Below, piece after piece: positions 8,891 to 17,138 of a stretch of 37,032 nucleotides of DNA. Each line of letters starts with the position of its first letter. The stretch's first letter is position 1. A program made the position numbers and the translations under genes. The stretch is from Pseudoalteromonas denitrificans DSM 6059. GTDB taxonomy: Bacteria > Pseudomonadota > Gammaproteobacteria > Enterobacterales > Alteromonadaceae. The notes beneath the pieces were generated by a model that did no database searches, was not told the origin of the DNA, and saw only the letters and a program-made list of their open reading frames with translations. The stretch lies in assembly GCF_900112265.1 (NCBI RefSeq), contig NZ_FOLO01000051.1, forward strand, positions 4,365-41,396, given 5' to 3'.

Positions 8891-9100
8891 ATGTTAGTTA
8901 AAATTATTATTGTTTTATTATTACTTTTTATTGTTTTTAATTTGTTTAAAGCTTTGTTTGTTATGTTAAAAAATGATCCTGATGGCCCATCAATGTCACA
9001 ACTTCTTGGCCGTAGAGTGCTTTTTTCAGCCATAGCTATGATAGTTATTATTGCTGCGATTATGCTTGGCTTGATCACACCTAATTCAGGCCCATTTTAA
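8891..9100 (+). CDS. DUF2909 family twin-helix membrane protein
   Basis: A 69-residue protein with two membrane helices (about 3-27 and 46-64) joined by a short polar loop, KNDPDGPSMSQLLGRR. This is the pattern of the DUF2909 proteins that sit beside oxidase genes in Proteobacteria. GGAG lies 6 nt before the ATG. It is the only plus-strand gene in the oxidase block, inserted between coxC and SURF1, and its 3' end meets coxC at a shared bidirectional terminator. Function is unknown; an oxidase-assembly or accessory role is a guess from location. Confidence 0.85.
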   Translation: MLVKIIIVLLLLFIVFNLFKALFVMLKNDPDGPSMSQLLGRRVLFSAIAMIVIIAAIMLGLITPNSGPF

Positions 9101-9111
9101 ATTTCGAAGAT

Positions 9112-9152
9112 AAAACCTTGTTTACAATTGATAATTCTGTAAACAAGGTTTT
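9112..9152. terminator. Bidirectional intrinsic terminator
   Basis: AAAACCTTGTTTAC (9112-9125) and GTAAACAAGGTTTT (9139-9152) form a perfect 14-bp stem with a 13-nt loop. The flanking A and T runs serve both strands. It separates the convergent DUF2909 gene (plus) and coxC (minus). Confidence 0.85.
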
Positions 9153-9162
9153 AGCCAAGCAA

Positions 9163-10038
9163 TTAAATAACATAAACAAACATAAACAAACATAACCACA
9201 CCACATCAACAAAATGCCAATACCAAGCAGCTGCTAAAAAGGCAAAGTGGTTGTTTGCACTCAGATGACCTTTAAATATTCTTAACATCACAACAAATAA
9301 CATTATGGTACCTAATGTCACATGTAGACCATGAAACCCTGTTAGCATGAAAAATGTATTACCATAAATACCAGACTCAAGCGTTAACCCGAGCTCTTGA
9401 TAAGCATGTATATATTCCTCAACTTGCAATGTTAAAAAACCAACTCCTAATAAAACAGTCAACACCATAAAGATTTTAAGCTGAGCGCGTTTATTTTTTT
9501 CAAGCGCAACATGGGCGAAGTGAACGGTAACAGATGAAGTGAGTAAAATTAAAGTATTGATCAAAGGTAAACCTTGCCAACCCATAGCTTGCGTTGTTTC
9601 ACCTGAAGGCGTCGTTAATAAAGGCCATACAGCTTCAAAACCATTCCACAATACCTCATGTGTCATCGCATTATTATCGGCACCTCCTAACCAAGGAACT
9701 GATAACATACGGGCATAAAATAAAGCACCAAAAAAAGCGAAAAAGAACATCACCTCTGACAAAATAAACCAGGCCATCCCTTGTCTGAATGAGATATCTA
9801 ACTGTTTAGAATATAAACCCGACATAGACTCGTCTATCACATTTTTAAACCAGCCAAATAACATATAAATAATAACAGCTATGCCAGCGAGTAATAGATA
9901 TACGCCTGAACTTGCCTCTTTACCCATTTGCATTATGGATAAACCAGATCCCACGGCGATAAAAAATAATCCTACCGCCCCAATAATTGGCCAGGGACTT
10001 TGCGCTGGCACATAATACTTTTCATATTCATTTTTCAT
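9163..10038 (-). CDS. coxC: Cytochrome c oxidase subunit III
   Basis: Subunit III of the heme-copper oxidase, an integral membrane protein that stabilises the proton-pumping core. The 291 residues contain seven hydrophobic segments and typical stretches: YYVPAQSPWPIIGAVGLF at the N terminus, WFILSEVMFFFAFFGALFYAR, FFMLTGFHGLHVTLG and AWYWHFVDVVWLCLF at the C terminus. The lipid-binding His-Gly pair and the C-terminal HFVDVVW signature are present. Its start overlaps the ctaG stop by 4 nt. A perfect hairpin ends the operon just beyond it. Also called ctaE. Confidence 0.96.
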   Translation of the reverse strand: MKNEYEKYYVPAQSPWPIIGAVGLFFIAVGSGLSIMQMGKEASSGVYLLLAGIAVIIYMLFGWFKNVIDESMSGLYSKQLDISFRQGMAWFILSEVMFFFAFFGALFYARMLSVPWLGGADNNAMTHEVLWNGFEAVWPLLTTPSGETTQAMGWQGLPLINTLILLTSSVTVHFAHVALEKNKRAQLKIFMVLTVLLGVGFLTLQVEEYIHAYQELGLTLESGIYGNTFFMLTGFHGLHVTLGTIMLFVVMLRIFKGHLSANNHFAFLAAAWYWHFVDVVWLCLFMFVYVI

Positions 10039-10583
10039 TTACTTGCTCCTTGGGCTGACCCCATTTGACCCGATTTGGTTATATCAAATACGGTATAGGA
10101 CAAAGTTAATTCTTCAATTTCTTTAGGCAGTGCAGTATCAATATAGAATAACAAAGCTAAATCGGCTGATTCACCAGCAGTTAACGGCTGCTGATTAAAA
10201 CAAAAACACTCAATTTTATGCATGTATTTAGCTGCAATTCCTGGTGATACCGAAGGTACAGCTTGCATTACTCTGTTTTCATGACTGATATTTTTGGCCT
10301 TAAATACGATTTTATTCATAGCCCCTGGTTGAACTGTGATCACGGTTTTATTAGCTTCAACTTCAAAGGGGGCCTTGCCCTGAATGTGCGTAATAAACCC
10401 CACATCCACGGCTCGGCTAGTATCTATGGTGTCGCTGATCTTTGCCTGCTCTAAATTAGGTTTACCATTAAGTCCTGTTACATCACAAAAAACGTCATAT
10501 AAAGGCACTAAAGCAAAGGCAAATCCAAACATAGCAATACAGGCAATAATTAAACGCTTAATCAATTGCCCATTCTTATTCAT
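10035..10583 (-). CDS. ctaG: Cytochrome c oxidase assembly protein CtaG (Cox11 family)
   Basis: Copper chaperone that loads the CuB site of subunit I. The 182-residue protein has one N-terminal membrane helix (about 9-27), then VPLYDVFCDVTGLNG with Cys33. The copper-binding pair Cys126/Cys128 lies in ECFCFNQQPL, and the rest is the beta-rich periplasmic Cox11 domain. It begins 3 nt after coxA ends and overlaps coxC by 4 nt, which puts copper insertion in the same transcript as the target subunit. Confidence 0.95.
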   Translation of the reverse strand: MNKNGQLIKRLIIACIAMFGFAFALVPLYDVFCDVTGLNGKPNLEQAKISDTIDTSRAVDVGFITHIQGKAPFEVEANKTVITVQPGAMNKIVFKAKNISHENRVMQAVPSVSPGIAAKYMHKIECFCFNQQPLTAGESADLALLFYIDTALPKEIEELTLSYTVFDITKSGQMGSAQGASK

Positions 10584-10586
10584 TAC

Positions 10587-12176
10587 CTAATCCTTAATTT
10601 CAGGTGGTGTTGAAAAAGTATGATAAGGTGCGGGGGAGTCAACTTCCCACTCAAGACCTTCAGCACCCTCCCAAACTTTTGCCGGAACCTTGTCACCGCC
10701 TTTAATACATTTATAAACCACAGCCACAAACAATAATTGCGATAAACCAAATGCAAAACCACCAATACTAATAATGGCGTTAAAGTCGGCAAATTGCAGT
10801 GCATAATCAGGAATACGCCTAGGCATGCCCGCAAGACCCACAAAATGCATAGGGAAGAAAAGTACATTTACCGAAATCAATGACAACCAAAAATGCCATT
10901 TCGCCAAAGTGATATCAAACATATAACCCGTCCACTTAGGCAGCCAGTAATATACACCCGCCATAATAGAAAATATGGCCCCTGTCACGAGTACATAATG
11001 GAAATGTGCCACAACAAAGTAAGTATCATGATATTGAAAATCAGCGGGCGTAATCGCGAGCATCAGTCCAGAAAAGCCACCTATGGTAAACAAAACAATA
11101 AATGCAATTGAAAATAACATAGGCACTTCAAAGCTAATAGAACCCCGCCACATAGTCGCTACCCAGTTAAAAACTTTAACTCCCGTTGGCACCGAAATTA
11201 GCATGGTGCTATACATAAAAAACAACTCGCCAGCCAAAGGCATACCGGTTGTGAACATGTGATGCGCCCATACAATAAACGATAAAAATGCGATGGAAGA
11301 TGTTGCATACACCATTGAGGCATAACCAAAAAGTTTTTTTCGTGAAAATGTAGGGACTATGGTCGAGATAATACCAAAAGCTGGCAAAATCATAATGTAC
11401 ACTTCAGGATGACCAAAGAACCAAAATATATGCTGGAACATCACGGGATCTCCCCCGCCCATAGCATCAAAAAAACTCGTGCCAAAGTATTTATCAGTTA
11501 AAACCATCGTTACAGTACCTGCAAGTACAGGCATAACTGCAATTAATAAAAATGCAGTTATTAACCAGGTCCATACAAATAGCGGTAATTTCATCCAAGT
11601 CATGCCCGGAGCCCGTAAATTAACGATAGTAACTATGACATTAATAGCCCCCATAATTGAACTCATGCCCATCATGTGAACTGAGAAAACAAAAAGCGCT
11701 GTATTATCATTACTATAAGTTGTTGATAATGGGGCGTAAAAAGTCCAGCCAAAAGAGGGTCCCCCCCCCTCCATAAATAAAGAAGCAAGTAAGATAGAAA
11801 ACGCAAAAGGTAAAATCCAAAAGCTCCAGTTATTCATTCTTGGTAAAGCCATATCTGGCGCACCAACCATCATAGGGATCATCCAGTTAGCTAAACCAAC
11901 AAATGCAGGCATTACAGCACCAAATACCATGATCAAACCATGTACTGTGGTCATCTGATTAAAAAAATGAGGTTCAACTAACTGCAACCCTGGTTGAAAA
12001 AGTTCAGCTCGTATCACCATCGCCATGGCGCCACCAATCAAGAACATGATCAGTGAGAAAATTAAATACATACTGCCTATATCTTTGTGATTAGTAGTAT
12101 AGAGCCAACGTTTTATGCCTGTTGCCTCATGGTGTTCTTGATGAGAGTCATGATTATCTTCTGTTACAGCTGTCAT
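10587..12176 (-). CDS. coxA: Cytochrome c oxidase subunit I
   Basis: The catalytic subunit, with low-spin heme, heme a3 and CuB, reduces oxygen to water and pumps protons. The 529 residues show TTVHGLIMVF, WFFGHPEVYIMILPAFG (CuB His and cross-linked Tyr), VWAHHMFTTGMP (the His-His pair) and HDTYFVVAHFHYVL (heme histidines). The HPEVY tyrosine marks an A-type oxidase. About twelve membrane helices are visible. Its ATG overlaps the coxB stop by 1 nt (TAATG). An odd detail is a nine-G run in the coding strand (11761-11769) encoding Gly-Gly-Gly after MEG; the frame is intact. Confidence 0.97.
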   Translation of the reverse strand: MTAVTEDNHDSHQEHHEATGIKRWLYTTNHKDIGSMYLIFSLIMFLIGGAMAMVIRAELFQPGLQLVEPHFFNQMTTVHGLIMVFGAVMPAFVGLANWMIPMMVGAPDMALPRMNNWSFWILPFAFSILLASLFMEGGGPSFGWTFYAPLSTTYSNDNTALFVFSVHMMGMSSIMGAINVIVTIVNLRAPGMTWMKLPLFVWTWLITAFLLIAVMPVLAGTVTMVLTDKYFGTSFFDAMGGGDPVMFQHIFWFFGHPEVYIMILPAFGIISTIVPTFSRKKLFGYASMVYATSSIAFLSFIVWAHHMFTTGMPLAGELFFMYSTMLISVPTGVKVFNWVATMWRGSISFEVPMLFSIAFIVLFTIGGFSGLMLAITPADFQYHDTYFVVAHFHYVLVTGAIFSIMAGVYYWLPKWTGYMFDITLAKWHFWLSLISVNVLFFPMHFVGLAGMPRRIPDYALQFADFNAIISIGGFAFGLSQLLFVAVVYKCIKGGDKVPAKVWEGAEGLEWEVDSPAPYHTFSTPPEIKD

Positions 12177-13321
12177 TATTCATCTCCCTTCATTCTGGCT
12201 TTTACTTGATTGGGTTGTACAAGATCACCTGTATCATTACCCCAGGCATTTCGCTCATAAGTTACAATCGCGGCGAGTTGTTTTAAGGTAAGTTGTTTTG
12301 CAAATGCTTGCATTGCCGTACCAGGTGTTCCATGTAAGACCATATCAATATGGGCATTCACATCACCCACAGCAATTGGACTTCCTTTAAGGCCAGGGAA
12401 AACACCAGGCAACCCTAAACCTGTAGGCTGATGACAAGCAGCACAACTTGCCATATAAACTTGTTCACCTAATGTCATTAATTCATCTTTTGATAATGTT
12501 TGTGATAGTAAGGCTTGATCTGCCTGTGCAGCATTTTGTTTTGATTGTTTAGCATCATTTAACCAAGCATCAAATTCTTCCGGCGCTTTGGCAACAACAA
12601 CAACTGGCATAAAGCCATGGTCTTTACCACATAACTCAGCACATTGACCGCGATATGTACCGGCTTCATTAACCCTTGCCCAAGCTTCATTTATAAACCC
12701 TGGATTTGCATCTTTTTTAACTGCAAAATCAGGTACCCACCAAGAGTGAATAACATCATCTGAAGTCATTAAAAAACGTACTTTTTTATCTGTTGGAATG
12801 ACCAGAGGTTTGTCTACTTCAAGTAAGTAGTTTTCGCCTTTAGCGGCTTTATTTTTTATTTGATCTTGCGGTGTGGAAAGAATGGAATAAAAATCAACAT
12901 CTCCTTTTTCGCCATTATAACTAAGGTATTCATAATGCCATTTCCATTGTGACCCCGTAATTTTAATCGTGAGATCTGCTTTACTGGTATCTTCCATTGC
13001 AATTAATGTTTTGGTTGCCGGAATGGCCATCACAATTAAAATAACAAAAGGTATCGCAGTCCACAAAATTTCAATTCGAGTACTTTCATGAAATTGAGCC
13101 GGTTTAGCGCCTTTTGATTTTCTATGATGAAATATAGCCCAGAACATTAGGGCAAAAACTATTATGCCTATCACGCAACAGATCAGAAAAATAATCATAT
13201 GCAATTGATAAACATTTTCACTTATATCGGTTACTCCAGTTCTCATATTAAGTGAGCTATTAGCAAAACTTAATTGAGGGGCAAGCAATATAAGCCACAA
13301 GGTAAAACGAACGACACCCAT
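12176..13321 (-). CDS. coxB: Cytochrome c oxidase subunit II with fused cytochrome c domain
   Basis: The start at ATG 13321 (381 residues) is supported by AGGAG 7 nt upstream and gives a clean signal peptide; a longer frame reaches 13372. Two membrane helices precede the cupredoxin domain. That domain has CuA ligands His192, Cys227, Cys231, His235 and Met238 in RGQCAELCGKDHGFMPV, and the aromatic WKWHY segment. A C-terminal class I cytochrome c domain carries CxxCH at 293-297 (SCAACH) and a later methionine. The fusion makes this a caa3-type oxidase, which can take electrons through its own cytochrome. It is first in the coxB-coxA-ctaG-coxC operon. Confidence 0.96.
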   Translation of the reverse strand: MGVVRFTLWLILLAPQLSFANSSLNMRTGVTDISENVYQLHMIIFLICCVIGIIVFALMFWAIFHHRKSKGAKPAQFHESTRIEILWTAIPFVILIVMAIPATKTLIAMEDTSKADLTIKITGSQWKWHYEYLSYNGEKGDVDFYSILSTPQDQIKNKAAKGENYLLEVDKPLVIPTDKKVRFLMTSDDVIHSWWVPDFAVKKDANPGFINEAWARVNEAGTYRGQCAELCGKDHGFMPVVVVAKAPEEFDAWLNDAKQSKQNAAQADQALLSQTLSKDELMTLGEQVYMASCAACHQPTGLGLPGVFPGLKGSPIAVGDVNAHIDMVLHGTPGTAMQAFAKQLTLKQLAAIVTYERNAWGNDTGDLVQPNQVKARMKGDE

Positions 13322-13616
13322 GCGACATCTCCTTTTATGCTTAGCAAAAGAAATGGCAATCAATCGAATCAAATAACCTTGTATGCAGATAAATAAACAG
13401 GGGATTTAATAAAATTTTAAAACACGACGCCACTTCATTATTATTATTGGTATTTATTGTTATTGCTGTTTAAATAAATTTCTATTTTTAACGGCTATAT
13501 AACCAAATAGTCGATGATTCTTATTTACGCAAGTTTTAACAAAAAAATAACAAAAAAGTTTTTTATAATTAAAATAAATCAGTAGGTTAATAGTGAAAAT
13601 TTCTTAGAAGGATAAG

Positions 13617-13706
13617 ATGATAGATCTAGCTATGGCGGGGCTTGCCCCTTTTGAAACTCAACTTTATTGTTATAAAGTCGAGTTTAAATTGATTTTCATA
13701 CTTTAG
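13617..13706 (+). CDS. Possible 29-residue small protein
   Basis: AGAAGGA stands 4 nt before ATG 13617, and the frame runs 29 codons to TAG at 13704, giving MIDLAMAGLAPFETQLYCYK plus a hydrophobic tail ending in LIFIL. TATAAT occurs at 13564-13569 upstream. I do not recognise the protein. The same DNA contains an inverted repeat (13654-13685), so the conserved feature here could be the DNA or RNA structure rather than the peptide. Confidence 0.4.
   Translation: MIDLAMAGLAPFETQLYCYKVEFKLIFIL
13654..13685. repeat. 14-bp inverted repeat with 4-nt loop
   Basis: AAACTCAACTTTAT (13654-13667) and ATAAAGTCGAGTTT (13672-13685) pair with one mismatch around TGTT. No T run follows on either strand, so an ordinary intrinsic terminator is unlikely. 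It could be an operator or an RNA hairpin. Confidence 0.5.
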
Positions 13707-13725
13707 ACTAGTACAAAAAGATTTT

Positions 13726-13749
13726 ATTTATAATCTATTGATTATAAAT
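13726..13749 (-). terminator. AT-rich hairpin, possible lexA terminator
   Basis: ATTTATAATC (13726-13735) and GATTATAAAT (13740-13749) are perfect reverse complements around TATT. On the minus strand it is followed after six bases by a run of five T, about 90 nt past the lexA stop. The stem has few GC pairs, so it would be a weak terminator. Confidence 0.4.
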
Positions 13750-13838
13750 CTGATAAACAAAGTTAATATTAAATTATCTTATGTCCAATCAAGGTAACAA
13801 TATACACCTTGCTTGAAATTTAAGTATAAAGATATATT

Positions 13839-14453
13839 TTACATCCAGTCAGCTGTGCGGATCACACCTACGGCCAAACCTTCAATGTCAAAAGGTTCAC
13901 TTTCTAGATCAACTACAATATCGGAAAAATCTTCGTTTTCAGGGTGTAACAGCACTTTACTCCCTGATTTTTCAAAACGTTTAACAGTGACATCATCACC
14001 GACTCTGGCAACAATAACCTGACCATTATTGGCCACTTGTGTTTTATGTACAGCTAATAAATCACCGTCCATTATGCCAATATCTTTCATGCTCATGCCA
14101 TTTACACGTAACAAAAAGTCAGCGGGTGGTTTAAATAAACTCGCTGAAACTTCATAATGACTCTCAACATGCTCTTGCGCTAAAATCGGAGAGCCTGCAG
14201 CAACCTGACCAATTAAAGGTAAGCCTAACTGCTCTTGTTCATCTTCTATCACTCTAATGCCCCGACTTGCGCCCGGCACCATTTCGATAACACCTTTTTT
14301 AGCCAATGCCTTTAAGTGCTCTTCTGCGGCATTTGCACTACGAAACCCTAATGATTCAGCTATTTCAGCTCTGGTTGGTGGCATACCGGTATCTTTGATA
14401 AATACCTTAATTAATTCTAATATTTGTGCTTGACGTTTTGTTAATGGGCGCAT
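13839..14453 (-). CDS. lexA: LexA SOS repressor
   Basis: LexA represses DNA-damage genes and self-cleaves when RecA filaments form. The 204 residues show the winged-helix DNA-binding domain with recognition segment PPTRAEIAESLGFRSANAAE, and the cleavage site Ala86-Gly87 in GQVAAGSP. The catalytic dyad is Ser121 (VNGMSMKD) and Lys158 (DVTVKRFE). All functional residues are present. It is divergent from plsB, the same arrangement as in E. coli and many gammaproteobacteria. Two SOS boxes upstream indicate autorepression, one of them ending 5 bp before the start codon. Confidence 0.97.
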   Translation of the reverse strand: MRPLTKRQAQILELIKVFIKDTGMPPTRAEIAESLGFRSANAAEEHLKALAKKGVIEMVPGASRGIRVIEDEQEQLGLPLIGQVAAGSPILAQEHVESHYEVSASLFKPPADFLLRVNGMSMKDIGIMDGDLLAVHKTQVANNGQVIVARVGDDVTVKRFEKSGSKVLLHPENEDFSDIVVDLESEPFDIEGLAVGVIRTADWM

Positions 14454-14457
14454 ACAA

Positions 14458-14473
14458 CTGGGTTTCCATACAG
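14458..14473 (-). promoter_or_regulatory. SOS box, proximal
   Basis: On the minus strand CTGTATGGAAACCCAG fits CTG-N10-CAG. It ends 5 bp before the lexA ATG, so bound LexA would also cover the ribosome-binding region. The second half is less palindromic than in the distal box. Confidence 0.7.
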
Positions 14474-14482
14474 TACATGTTA

Positions 14483-14498
14483 CTGTGAGTATATACAG
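14483..14498 (-). promoter_or_regulatory. SOS box, distal
   Basis: On the minus strand CTGTATATACTCACAG is a near-consensus LexA site (CTG-N10-CAG). It overlaps the predicted lexA -10 element (14488-14493). Together with the proximal box it gives the two-operator layout known at E. coli lexA. Confidence 0.9.
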
Positions 14499-14515
14499 TT
14501 AATTAAAAATGGCAA
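14488..14515 (-). promoter_or_regulatory. lexA promoter
   Basis: Minus-strand TTGCCA (14510-14515) and TATACT (14488-14493) are spaced by 16 nt and match a sigma-70 promoter. The -10 lies inside the distal SOS box, so repressor and polymerase compete. Confidence 0.65.
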
Positions 14516-14639
14516 ACATCTATTTTCACAATGTTTTTTCATGGTTTCATATCGATTGTTCTCTAGATGGTCAGGCCAGTTATATAATAAATAATGAATA
14601 ACTGCTATCCTTGCACAAATTTTTATCTTAGGTGAGCAA

Positions 14640-17087
14640 ATGTCATTCTTTTCTTTTTTGAATACGGGATTCAACTTTTTAGCTAAGCTAACAAATAGCA
14701 TATTTGTCAGCAGTAAATTACGACCTGAAGATCCATGTTCACAATTAGGCTTAAAAACTGACATACCCACTTTTTATATTACGCGACTCAATTCACATAG
14801 TGATTTAGCTGCTCTGGGCTATCAATGTAAGAAATTAGGCTTGCCCGACCCAAGAAATACTGAAACATTAGGTGAATATAAACTGCCACGTTTTATTGCC
14901 TTATCAAATCCAGCACCTTTATTTGGCTCGAAAACAAAAAAAACCAATGCTTTAGAACTCGGAGAAATCATTTTTAAAGCTTTGAATGAAAACCCAGATC
15001 AAACAGTTCAAATTATTCCGGTCACCATATTGTGGGGCCGTAGCCCAGGTAAAGAAAAACCAGGTTTAGGCACTTTATTATCTCACTCTTTAAGCCCTAG
15101 CTGGCTACGTAAACTATTAGTACTTGTCTTTTCCGGACGGGATAATCTTATTCGTTTTAGTCAAGCTGTAGATGCCAGATTGTTACTCAATAAAAAACAA
15201 TCAACCGATGATTTACCACATAAATTAATACGCGTCGCACGCGCTCATTTTAAGCGCCAAAAGCTGGCTGTTACTGGCCCTAAATTGCCCTCTCGCGATC
15301 AGCTTTTTCAAGGCTTATTGGCATCTAAAAATATAAAAAAAGCAATAAATGATGAAGCAAAAAGTAAAAATATCACCACAGATAAAGCCCAGTTAAACGC
15401 ACTAAAACAATTAAATGAAATTGCAGCTAATTATAACGATGCCGTTATTCGTGTTGCAGCCAGAGTTCTCACCTGGTTATGGAACAAACTTTATAATGGT
15501 ATTGAAGTTAGAAATATTGAACAAGTAAATGAACTCACTCAAAAAGGTCATGAAATAATCTATGTTCCCTGTCACCGGAGCCATATGGATTATTTATTAT
15601 TAACACATGCGATATACCAGCAAGGTCTCGTTCCACCTCATATTGCAGCAGGTGTAAATCTTAATTTTTGGCCTGCAGGTCCAATATTTCGAAAATCGGG
15701 TGCTTTTTTTATACGTAGATCATTTAAAGGCAATAAACTTTATTCAACGATATTTAAAGAATACTTATTTCAATTATTTAATAAGGGACATTCCGTTAAA
15801 TTCTATACTGAAGGAGGTCGCAGTAGAACTGGACGCTTATTAACACCAAAAACAGGTATGTTAGCCATGACAATTCAGGCAATGCTCAGAGATTTAGACA
15901 GACCTGTATCTATTGTGCCTGTGTATATCGGGTATGAACATGTAATGGAAGTCAGTACTTATTTAAAAGAACTTGCTGGCAATCATAAAAAAAATGAGTC
16001 TATTTCAGGTATTTTCAAAGCCATTAAAAACTTAAAAAATTATGGAAGGGGTTATGTTAATTTTGCTGAGCCAATTAACGTAAATCAATTTTTGAATGAT
16101 AACCAACCAAATTGGCGAGATTCAATCAGTGATGATGACTCAATCAAACCACAGTGGCTCGGTAGCCAAGTTGCCGACTTAGCGCAAAAAATCATGGTCA
16201 ATATTAACAGTGCAGCCGCACTAAATGCCATAAACCTGTTGGCACTTACATTATTAAATAGCGATAAGCAGGCGCTTAGCAAACCCGAAGTATTGACACA
16301 ATTAGCCTTGTATTTAAATTTACAAACCAATGCTCCTTATACCGATGGCGTTACAAGACCTGAAGAAGATGCACACGCATTATTAGACCACGCATTAAAG
16401 CTTAATAAACTAGATGTATTGCAAGACTCATTTGGTGACATTATCGCGATAAAAGACAAAGAAAAAGTACTGTTAAATTACTATAGAAATAATGTAATAC
16501 ATCTTTTTTGCGTACCGAGTTTATTAGCCCGTTTTATTTTACAAACACATAATACAGACATTAAAAGCTGCCATGAGTTAGTAAAAAAACTCTACCCACT
16601 TTTTGCTGCTGAGTGGTTTTTAAAACCCTTAGACGATAATTATGTTATGAGTATTTTAAACAACTTCCAGCAACAAGGTTTAATTTTTCTTTCTGATAAT
16701 ACGGTTTCATTGGCAAATAATACCAGTAATGCATATTTTCAGTTAGATTTACTCAGTCGTATAATCGACTGCACCTTGCAAAGATATGCCGTTGTATTAG
16801 GGCTCATACCTCAAAGCCATGGCATTAACCGTGCGCAACTCGAAGAAAACAGTCAAAATTTAGCAAAAAGGTTAAGTTTATTACACGATATAAAAACACC
16901 TGAGTTTTACGATAAAAAAGTTTTAAGTAGTTTTATTGGTGGTTTAAAAAAATGTGAATTATTACAGGTAGATCATAATAATGATTTTCAATCTACAGAT
17001 GCACTCGTTACGTTAAATAATACAGTTACAAACTTGTTACAGCCCAGTGTATTACAATCGATTAAAACAACGTCTCAACAAAAATAA
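14640..17087 (+). CDS. plsB: Glycerol-3-phosphate 1-O-acyltransferase
   Basis: Membrane-associated enzyme that acylates position 1 of glycerol-3-phosphate, the first step of phospholipid synthesis. The 815-residue length matches the long gammaproteobacterial PlsB. The four acyltransferase blocks are visible: HRSHMDYLL with the HX4D pair His312/Asp317, GPIFRKSGAFFIRRSF near 347-362, FYTEGGRSRTGRLLTPK near 388-404, and SIVPVYIGYEHVMEV near 424-438. AGGTGA lies 4 nt before the ATG. The divergent lexA neighbour supports the assignment. A strong hairpin follows the stop codon. Confidence 0.97.
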   Translation: MSFFSFLNTGFNFLAKLTNSIFVSSKLRPEDPCSQLGLKTDIPTFYITRLNSHSDLAALGYQCKKLGLPDPRNTETLGEYKLPRFIALSNPAPLFGSKTKKTNALELGEIIFKALNENPDQTVQIIPVTILWGRSPGKEKPGLGTLLSHSLSPSWLRKLLVLVFSGRDNLIRFSQAVDARLLLNKKQSTDDLPHKLIRVARAHFKRQKLAVTGPKLPSRDQLFQGLLASKNIKKAINDEAKSKNITTDKAQLNALKQLNEIAANYNDAVIRVAARVLTWLWNKLYNGIEVRNIEQVNELTQKGHEIIYVPCHRSHMDYLLLTHAIYQQGLVPPHIAAGVNLNFWPAGPIFRKSGAFFIRRSFKGNKLYSTIFKEYLFQLFNKGHSVKFYTEGGRSRTGRLLTPKTGMLAMTIQAMLRDLDRPVSIVPVYIGYEHVMEVSTYLKELAGNHKKNESISGIFKAIKNLKNYGRGYVNFAEPINVNQFLNDNQPNWRDSISDDDSIKPQWLGSQVADLAQKIMVNINSAAALNAINLLALTLLNSDKQALSKPEVLTQLALYLNLQTNAPYTDGVTRPEEDAHALLDHALKLNKLDVLQDSFGDIIAIKDKEKVLLNYYRNNVIHLFCVPSLLARFILQTHNTDIKSCHELVKKLYPLFAAEWFLKPLDDNYVMSILNNFQQQGLIFLSDNTVSLANNTSNAYFQLDLLSRIIDCTLQRYAVVLGLIPQSHGINRAQLEENSQNLAKRLSLLHDIKTPEFYDKKVLSSFIGGLKKCELLQVDHNNDFQSTDALVTLNNTVTNLLQPSVLQSIKTTSQQK

Positions 17088-17092
17088 ACTTC

Positions 17093-17121
17093 TCACCCAA
17101 TAAGCGTTTCTTATTGGGTGA
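17093..17121. terminator. Bidirectional intrinsic terminator between plsB and tesB
   Basis: TCACCCAATAAG (17093-17104) and CTTATTGGGTGA (17110-17121) form a perfect 12-bp stem with a 5-nt loop. Short T runs follow on both strands. It lies between two convergent genes. Confidence 0.85.
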
Positions 17122-17138
17122 ACTTTATCAACTCTACA

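Larger units (their letters stand above)
13373..13838. other. Intergenic region between coxB and lexA
   Basis: About 470 AT-rich bases. It must contain the coxB promoter (minus strand) and the lexA transcript end (minus strand). It also holds a short plus-strand frame with a good ribosome site (13617-13706), a near-perfect 14-bp inverted repeat inside that frame (13654-13685), and the AT-rich hairpin at 13726-13749. These are listed separately. Confidence 0.55.

Noticed and set aside
8860..9078. Minus-strand frame opposite the DUF2909 gene
   Set aside because: It is a shadow of a recognisable twin-helix membrane protein with a good ribosome site on the plus strand.
11761..11769. Frameshift error in coxA at the G run
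   Set aside because: The reading frame continues through all conserved motifs on both sides, so the length as given is correct.
13322..13372. Longer coxB start at 13372
   Set aside because: It would place a charged 17-residue stretch before the signal peptide, while ATG 13321 has AGGAG at 7 nt.
14480..14770. Minus-strand frame across the lexA-plsB promoter region
   Set aside because: It overlaps the SOS boxes and the plsB start, lacks a ribosome site and resembles no protein family.
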